From CAZNRY01 sp964575675 (GTDB lineage: Bacteria > Eisenbacteria > RBG-16-71-46 > CAIMUX01 > VGJL01): 10,896 nucleotides of DNA. How positions within the stretch are numbered: the first letter of the stretch is position 1; each line of letters begins with the position of its first letter. Under the pieces are notes generated by a model that saw nothing but the letters and a program-made list of their open reading frames with translations, did no database searches and was not told the origin of the DNA. This document shows positions 6,409 to 10,896 of the stretch, one piece after another. A program made the position numbers and the translations under genes. The stretch lies in contig CAZNRY010000139.1 in NCBI GenBank assembly GCA_964575675.1, forward strand, positions 1 to 10,896, in the 5' to 3' direction.

Positions 6409-6816
6409 TTGGCCGAGCGGTTCCGGCGCCGAAGGATGGACCTCGGCCTCGCCCAGGCGGGCTTGGCCGACCGCCTTGGCCGGACCACGCGGGCAGTAGC
6501 GGACTGGGAATCGGGGGCGACCAAGCCGCTCGCGTCCTCCTGGGGAGCGATCGCACGGGTCCTCGGGGTCGACATGCTTCCGCAGGGCCCGGAGATTGGG
6601 CCTCCGCTCCGTACCGCGCAGTTTCGCTTCGGATTGGCCCAGGCTGAGCTGGCCGCCCATATCGGGTTGGATCCGAGGACGATCCGGAACACCGAGCGGG
6701 GGCGGTACCGACCGAGCCGCGCCACGCTCGCGAAGCTGGTGTCCGTGCTCACCGGAGGGGACAATGAGTCCTGGCCGGAGCCAACTCTCCGAGTACGGGG
6801 ACGAGCGATGAGATGA
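6409..6816 (+). CDS. Double XRE-family helix-turn-helix regulator, copy 2
   Basis: Probable transcription regulator of about 135 residues with two XRE/HTH_3 domains. The first covers AERFRRRRMDLGLAQAGLAD through VLGVDMLP; the second starts at LRTAQFRFGLAQAELAAHIG and ends with RPSRATLAKLVSVL. It has a short tail rich in charged residues that copy 1 (1-441) lacks. The two copies agree at 86 of 113 residues, and similarity fades just upstream of this start in both. I prefer TTG 6409, with AAGG four bases upstream, which gives an N-terminus typical of XRE proteins. ATG 6340 and ATG 6298 are in frame, but 6298 would overlap the divergent glycosyltransferase start and the added residues resemble nothing. 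GC is very high here: I count 45 of 60 in 6421-6480, unlike the neighbouring island. It lies 106 bases before the metallopeptidase on the same strand, an arrangement recalling ImmR/ImmA pairs. Confidence 0.75.
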   Translation: MAERFRRRRMDLGLAQAGLADRLGRTTRAVADWESGATKPLASSWGAIARVLGVDMLPQGPEIGPPLRTAQFRFGLAQAELAAHIGLDPRTIRNTERGRYRPSRATLAKLVSVLTGGDNESWPEPTLRVRGRAMR

Positions 6817-6821
6817 GGATC

Positions 6822-6839
6822 ATGCGGATGAACCCGCAT
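6822..6839. repeat. Small hairpin after the double-XRE gene
   Basis: ATGCGG (6822-6827) and CCGCAT (6834-6839) form a six-base perfect stem with a six-base loop, five bases after the XRE stop codon. No T-run follows, so it is not a standard intrinsic terminator. It may attenuate read-through into the peptidase gene, act as an operator, or mean nothing. Confidence 0.3.
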
Positions 6840-6910
6840 CCAATCCGGCTCCATCCCCCTGATCGGAGTGGGGCCGAGCGTGCTACTCTCGCTCTGACAA
6901 TCCTGGCAAG

Positions 6911-6915
6911 GGAGG
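6911..6915 (+). promoter_or_regulatory. Ribosome binding site of the metallopeptidase gene
   Basis: GGAGG seven bases before ATG 6923. Strong sequence and spacing fix the start and support the reading frame. Confidence 0.75.
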
Positions 6916-6922
6916 GGGCCCC

Positions 6923-7816
6923 ATGGGCTGCAACAACTTCGTTTCCGCCGACCACGATCGGCTCCTTTCGGATTCTCTCGCCGGGAAGACTGCTGGTCTC
7001 GATGCCGATCTCAAGGCGAGGTCCGAGGTTGCGCTAGAAGACAGCCTGCGGCAAACCACGATCGCGGCTCTTCGCGATTCGGTGCAGTCCGCCAATGAGG
7101 CTAGGAAGAAGGACGGCATCCGAGAGGCACTGGAGCCCGGTGCTCTCCTGAAACTCGACTTCCTCGAACCGACCGAACGCCAATATCAGGTTCTCTGGAG
7201 GACTGCTACGAAGCTTGGAATGGAGCCCTGGGAGGCCGCCTCACTTCCAGCTGTCTGCGCTCCCCCACAAGTACACGAATCCGACCGCCTGGTCGAAGAG
7301 ACGGTAACCCTTCTACGCACCAGTCGCATGCCTCCTGACTTCTACGCGAATTGGAGATTCGACAAGATCCTATTCGTCCCGTCACAGAAGAGCGGCCTGC
7401 GCGGCGGTTTCGTCCTTGCCGAGGTCGACCGTCGTAACGACATCGCCGAGAATCCTGGCCGACCAGATCCTCTCCGGATATATCTGAATCCAGACCAGAC
7501 CTTTCCGAAGGGTCAAGAACTGCTCTGGGATCTCGCCCACGAGCTCTTCCACATCAACAAGCATCAGATTGGGCATAGTCAGAATGGTTACATTCGTCAG
7601 CATCCGGATCCATGGGCCGGGTGCTGCCGAGCCCAGCTGGCCTTTCGATCGCTCTCGCCATATGCGGACCGTGCTGCAAGAGATCCGTTCACCGTCCTTG
7701 TACATGAAGAATTCGCGGCCGAGGCGTTTGCCGCGTGGGTAACTGGGTCAAGCAGGCTCTGTCGCGAAATGGCGGGCTTCTTCAATGACTACTTGGTCCA
7801 TCGTTCGATGCCGTGA
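6923..7816 (+). CDS. Zinc metallopeptidase, ImmA/IrrE-like (HEXXH)
   Basis: 297-residue soluble protein with a C-terminal metallopeptidase core. LLWDLAHELFHINKHQ (200-215) contains HELFH at 206-210, the zinc-binding and catalytic HEXXH helix. About 50 residues later VLVHEEFAAEAFAAWVTG (258-275) supplies glutamates (E263 or E267) in an E...EA.AFA context like the third-ligand helix of ImmA/IrrE (COG2856-type) peptidases. The N-terminal 140 residues are charged and helical-looking and match nothing I know; classical ImmA proteins are shorter. ImmA-type enzymes cleave or inactivate XRE repressors. A double-XRE gene lies just upstream on the same strand, which makes such a pairing plausible but unproven. 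The 3' end overlaps the convergent sigma-like gene by 35 bases. No signal peptide is evident. Alternatives are other gluzincin or minor metalloprotease families. Confidence 0.65.
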   Translation: MGCNNFVSADHDRLLSDSLAGKTAGLDADLKARSEVALEDSLRQTTIAALRDSVQSANEARKKDGIREALEPGALLKLDFLEPTERQYQVLWRTATKLGMEPWEAASLPAVCAPPQVHESDRLVEETVTLLRTSRMPPDFYANWRFDKILFVPSQKSGLRGGFVLAEVDRRNDIAENPGRPDPLRIYLNPDQTFPKGQELLWDLAHELFHINKHQIGHSQNGYIRQHPDPWAGCCRAQLAFRSLSPYADRAARDPFTVLVHEEFAAEAFAAWVTGSSRLCREMAGFFNDYLVHRSMP

Positions 7817-8417
7817 ATCGGCGCCATTCGTCCTCCATTGCGAGGCACTCTCGTGCGCGATCACTGATCATGCGCTCATGCGTGCGGGACTCATCACCGC
7901 TTACCTCATACGCGCACCCGTCCTCTCGGTCAACTGCGAACGCTCTTTCCGGATCGACACCAGGATTGCTGCTCCATTCACTCAGATCTATGCGCAGTCC
8001 TTCGATGATGTCATCCCTGATCTTTCGAAGAAAGTGAGCGAATCGCCTCTCGATGCAGAGACCCACATAGGAGGACACATCGTCGCTCGGATTCGAACGC
8101 CCACGCTTCAGCACGTCTCTGATCGCGCCTCGTATGGCCTTCCTCCCGACCACAAGCGCATCGAGTCGCGTCAGGAAGATCGCAGGCGGACGCGTCTCCA
8201 GCAACTCAACAAGGAGGTATGAGTAGTGGTCGACAAGCCGAGAGACCGCCTCAGGGTCACCTTTCTGGGCTCTGCCCCATGGCAAGTCTTCGACCGCGGC
8301 AGTCATCCGAAACGCCGCGATGCGCTGTGATTCCGTGGCCAGGGCGGCATGTTGCAACCGCTCACGCCGTATTCTGGCACCGAGGAATAACTTGTACATA
8401 TCCTTGACGCTATACAT
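7782..8417 (-). CDS. Small protein with sigma-70 region-2-like pattern
   Basis: 211 residues from ATG 8417, which has AGGA eight bases upstream; in-frame ATG 8426 and TTG 8456 are alternatives. Residues 50-57 (AQKGDPEA) followed by VSRLVDHYSYLLVELL recall the start of sigma-70 region 2 (A..GD..A...L...Y...V..L). About 45 residues later SSYVGLCIERRFAHFLRKI resembles the end of region 2, where a Trp/Tyr helix precedes a basic stretch. The acidic DAEDLVQE-type core helix is not clear, and no region-4 helix-turn-helix follows; the C-terminal 60 residues are acidic. It may be a degenerate sigma-like factor, a sigma-domain-derived regulator, or unrelated. It is divergent from the large IF2_N-SUKH gene (start 8473), with 55 bases between starts, and convergent with the metallopeptidase. 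A shorter plus-strand frame covering 7785-8222 has no family features, so I prefer this strand. Confidence 0.5.
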   Translation of the reverse strand: MYSVKDMYKLFLGARIRRERLQHAALATESQRIAAFRMTAAVEDLPWGRAQKGDPEAVSRLVDHYSYLLVELLETRPPAIFLTRLDALVVGRKAIRGAIRDVLKRGRSNPSDDVSSYVGLCIERRFAHFLRKIRDDIIEGLRIDLSEWSSNPGVDPERAFAVDREDGCAYEVSGDESRTHERMISDRARECLAMEDEWRRFTASNDGPSSH

Positions 8418-8452
8418 GCCGGACATCCTGACATATATGCTATTCTGGCGCA

Positions 8453-8467
8453 ACACTGGCAGAGTGT
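8453..8467. promoter_or_regulatory. Inverted repeat in the divergent promoter region
   Basis: ACACT (8453-8457) and AGTGT (8463-8467) are perfect inverted arms around GGCAG, only five bases before the ATG at 8473. Just upstream on the plus strand TGCTATTCT (8438-8446) resembles an extended -10 element; no -35 box is evident. A repressor dimer at this repeat could cover the start of transcription of the large gene and also influence the divergent sigma-like gene. Five-base arms are short, so this is tentative. Confidence 0.3.
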
Positions 8468-8472
8468 CGTAA

Positions 8473-10896
8473 ATGATGTCGCTGCGTGTGTTTCAGCTTG
8501 CCCGTGAACTGCGGCTTTCCAGTGAAGAGATCATCAGGAGAATTGCCGCGTTGACGGATACGATTCCCCATGGTCACATGAGCCGGATCGACCCGGTCCT
8601 CGCCGACAAGCTCAGGAGTGATGTCGCTCGGGATCTTCCAGGCGCAAGTTCCGGTTCCCGCACAGAGAATGTCCTGCAGGGAAAGCGGAAGCCAATCGAC
8701 CGGGAGCTCTGGCTGCGAGGGGCGGAGAGGATCCTTCAGGTTCGTTTCCCTGCTGACTACGCAGGCTTCGTTCGAAAGCACGCATCGCTTGTTGTCGACG
8801 GCATTCGGATTCACGGTGCGCCAACAGAGTCGTGCCCGGAGTCCGTGGTGGAAGCGACGCTTCGCGTGCGAGCGCTTCGGCCTGATCTTTCTTCGTCCCT
8901 GATCGCGATCGTGCTCCTCGGCGACAGAGCTCTCTGCTTGGAGACCGGAACCACCTCGCCGAAGCTGGAACCGCTTCGGGAGATCGATCTCCGCTGGAGA
9001 GGCCGTGATCGGACGCTCGGGTTCTCGTTCGAGCAGTTCGTTGCTCATCATAGGAGTCAGGAGGAACGCTTCCGGCAGGCATATGATCGGGTGCGGAAGC
9101 GGCGGCAGGAGACGGAGCGGTACAGAGCGATGGGGGGCCGCGAAGCGCGCACATTCGGCATGCACGACAACGCCCTGCTCCCAGGTCCCAAGGACTGGCA
9201 TCCGATTGTCAGCGAGGTGGCAGACTACATCGTGGGCCTGACCGCGGTTCGGTACAGCCCCCGGCTCGGCGCGCTCGAGGTCGACGAGTTCTACGCGATA
9301 GACCACCCGCTGTACGAGCCCGGAGCGGCGATCAAGAACCTCATCGCTATCCTCTGCGCGATGGCCAGGGACTACAGTGGGCTTCCCGCCTTCGTCTTCA
9401 CGGAGGAGTACCGTTCACCGGACGGTCGTCGCTCGCGCCGGCCGCGGCGCGTGCCAGTGGAACTTGTAGGGTATGCCGCGAAGAGGGGGATTGTGCTCAG
9501 ACGCGTCGATGCCGGGAGAATCGATGCCGCGGAAGGCCGAGAGCTTTTCTGGAGCATCTTGGACTTCCCGGCTGAGACGACGAAGACCCTGCTTCCGCTC
9601 GAGGAGGCCGGTTACGCGAGCCGGGATCTCCTTGCGGAAGTCGTGGCCGCCGGTATCTGGTCCCGCGAGGAGGCGACCTGGCTTCTTACCAACGCCTCGC
9701 GACCCGAGGCGGTGCTTCTCGGCAGCGACGTCCCCGAGGATCGGCTGCTTCACGCCGAGTCGCTGCAATGGGGACGTGCGGCGGTCCTCGCGATGTGGTT
9801 CCACCATGCCGTACGAGCACAGATCTCGGGCGGATTCGCGTCGGAGGAGCGGGCTGATCCCCCGTGTCACCTTGATCCGTCCGGCCCCTTCTGGGTCTAC
9901 CGCTCGGCCGTGGACTTCAGGCTTCCATGGATCGTTAGCGGCTGCGCCGAGGTGCCCGTCCCTCGGGACGAGCAACTGCTGATCAGCGTTCTCCCGCTCA
10001 GCGGGGACCACCCGGATGTCGTCCTCTCCTCGATCCACGCCGCGATCGAGACCAAGCTGCTCCCCGAACGAGCGCGTCGGGGGATTCGGCGGGCATGCCT
10101 CGTCCTCTCCTACGACGCGATCGGGCCCGAGTTCTTGCTCTCCCTTGCCGCGGAGGTCGTGAGCGAATTGCGGCGTCTGAACGACCGCGGACCGGTGCAG
10201 ATCATCTGCGCTCCGCAGGCTTCCCATCAACTCGACCTCGAAGTTGAACGCCGGATGCGGCGGGCCCGCCAGATGCGGCGATTCCCAAGTCGCCGCTGTC
10301 GCTTCCCCGTCGATGTCCTTTGCATCCCCCGAACGACGTGGGAGACCGACGCGGCTTTCGCGCACGTGGCGAAGAGCTGCCTTCGCTTCGGGCGCCTTGC
10401 CACGGGGACCGTGATGACCGGTCGTTTCCGCGAGGAGTACGTGGCGGCCGCCGCCGCGGTGGAGCGCCTTGCCCGGAGGAAGTCGGCTCCCGCAGGTCGG
10501 ATCCGTCTGGAACCGGGAGTGGCCGATGCGCTGCGGAGTCTCCTCCCCCGCTCGGGGGCGGTGCAACATGCCTTCCTCTCCCCGCCAGAATTCAAAGCGG
10601 TGTCGAAGTCGCTCCCCCCGTCGATACGTGAGAAGCTCGCTGCCTTCGACGGCGGATTGGTCATCGTCCCGGTTCCGTTCGTGAAAAGTGAAGCGCCGAT
10701 CGCCTCGCCGCCCGTGTCTACGCCGTCCGCGGTGACCGTCGTCCCAGAAGCCGTCCACCGAGTCGCGGAGTCGACTCCCGCCTCCTTGGAGAGAAGCCGG
10801 GGGGTGGATCCCGGAGCGGTCCGGAAGGCGCAGGCGGCCGCCCGCGACGCGCTCGAGCACGGAACAGCGCTCGCCGCGTCCTTCATCCATCCCGAT
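8473..10896 (+). CDS. Large multidomain protein: IF2_N-like domain + SUKH-like domain + unknown regions (3' partial)
   Basis: One plus-strand frame of 808 codons without a stop, starting at two adjacent ATGs (8473, 8476) directly after an in-frame TAA (8470-8472) and running off the window. Residues 3-50 (SLRVFQLARELRLSSEEIIR, then a small loop, HMS and LADKLR) match the IF2_N domain of translation initiation factor IF-2. Residues about 75-192 look like a SUKH (SMI1/KNR4) domain: RGAERILQVRFPADYAGFV at 82-100, GIRIHG 110-115, SLIAIVLLGDRALCLETG 142-159, closing with SFEQFVAHH 185-193. Then come a charged helix (195-220), an unknown region (about 240-450, with DWHPIVSEVADYIVGL), a strand-helix-rich region (about 475-620, with ACLVLSYDAIGPEF 541-554), and a Pro/Ser/Val-rich linker (about 736-775). 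Codons strongly prefer G or C in third position; I count 41 G+C in 10021-10080. No clear Shine-Dalgarno is visible. The IF2_N and SUKH calls are pattern-based; function is unknown. Confidence 0.75.
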   Translation, partial: MMSLRVFQLARELRLSSEEIIRRIAALTDTIPHGHMSRIDPVLADKLRSDVARDLPGASSGSRTENVLQGKRKPIDRELWLRGAERILQVRFPADYAGFVRKHASLVVDGIRIHGAPTESCPESVVEATLRVRALRPDLSSSLIAIVLLGDRALCLETGTTSPKLEPLREIDLRWRGRDRTLGFSFEQFVAHHRSQEERFRQAYDRVRKRRQETERYRAMGGREARTFGMHDNALLPGPKDWHPIVSEVADYIVGLTAVRYSPRLGALEVDEFYAIDHPLYEPGAAIKNLIAILCAMARDYSGLPAFVFTEEYRSPDGRRSRRPRRVPVELVGYAAKRGIVLRRVDAGRIDAAEGRELFWSILDFPAETTKTLLPLEEAGYASRDLLAEVVAAGIWSREEATWLLTNASRPEAVLLGSDVPEDRLLHAESLQWGRAAVLAMWFHHAVRAQISGGFASEERADPPCHLDPSGPFWVYRSAVDFRLPWIVSGCAEVPVPRDEQLLISVLPLSGDHPDVVLSSIHAAIETKLLPERARRGIRRACLVLSYDAIGPEFLLSLAAEVVSELRRLNDRGPVQIICAPQASHQLDLEVERRMRRARQMRRFPSRRCRFPVDVLCIPRTTWETDAAFAHVAKSCLRFGRLATGTVMTGRFREEYVAAAAAVERLARRKSAPAGRIRLEPGVADALRSLLPRSGAVQHAFLSPPEFKAVSKSLPPSIREKLAAFDGGLVIVPVPFVKSEAPIASPPVSTPSAVTVVPEAVHRVAESTPASLERSRGVDPGAVRKAQAAARDALEHGTALAASFIHPD

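Noticed and set aside
7785..8222. 145-codon plus-strand open frame opposite the sigma-like gene
   Set aside because: Shorter, no ribosome binding site, no domain features; the minus-strand frame is longer, has AGGA at good spacing and protein-like patterning.
8440..9306. 288-codon minus-strand open frame
   Set aside because: No domain pattern and Arg/Pro-rich composition; it lies fully opposite the plus-strand IF2_N-SUKH gene, which explains it as an antisense shadow.
10012..10056. HPD followed by IETK (residues 513-515 and 525-528 of the large protein) as a PD-(D/E)XK nuclease core
   Set aside because: The letters fit loosely, but the surrounding strand/helix pattern is not convincing and such short motifs occur by chance; a structure prediction would be needed.
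9415..10890. 491-codon minus-strand open frame
   Set aside because: Low-complexity Gly/Arg/Asp-rich product with no family motif; an antisense shadow of the longer plus-strand frame that runs to the window end.

Overview
The window looks like an accessory stretch of a high-GC bacterial chromosome. Start codons are mixed (ATG, GTG, TTG), several genes have GGAGG-type ribosome binding sites, and codons at the two ends of the window mostly end in G or C. I cannot name the organism: nothing here is taxonomically diagnostic, and I see no rRNA, tRNA, CRISPR array or insertion sequence.

Layout. (1) 1-441: the end of a protein with two tandem XRE-type helix-turn-helix domains. (2) 442-931: about 490 bases with no gene I can support. 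(3) 932-6316: a glycan-type island of visibly lower GC. Its plus-strand arm is a sugar nucleotidyltransferase plus a family-2 glycosyltransferase, coupled by an ATGA overlap. Its minus-strand arm, read 6316 to 2619, is a GT-A-like glycosyltransferase, a GT4-like glycosyltransferase coupled by a TTGA overlap, and an ABC-F ATPase. The two arms converge at about 2566-2618. (4) 6409-6816: a second double-XRE protein, about 76% identical to the first over 113 residues, so two paralogous regulator genes in the same orientation flank the island. (5) 6923-7816: an HEXXH metallopeptidase resembling the ImmA/IrrE family, on the same strand just after the XRE gene. (6) 7782-8417, minus strand: a small protein with a sigma-70 region-2-like pattern. 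(7) 8473 to the window end: one uninterrupted plus-strand reading frame of 808 codons that runs off the edge. It encodes an IF2_N-like domain, then a SUKH (SMI1/KNR4)-like domain, then several hundred residues I do not recognise.

How the parts may fit together. The island would activate a sugar-1-phosphate to a nucleotide sugar and move sugars onto an unknown acceptor. The ABC-F protein may protect or tune ribosomes, but no other resistance or biosynthesis gene is present to support that. The right-hand part (double XRE, ImmA/IrrE-like peptidase, sigma-like protein, large IF2_N-SUKH protein) resembles a regulated accessory or conflict cassette. The XRE/peptidase pair recalls the ImmR/ImmA repressor-protease logic of mobile elements. 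The large protein at 8473-10896 is the best candidate for something undescribed. It is easy to miss because it has no stop inside the window and because long but spurious open frames lie opposite it.
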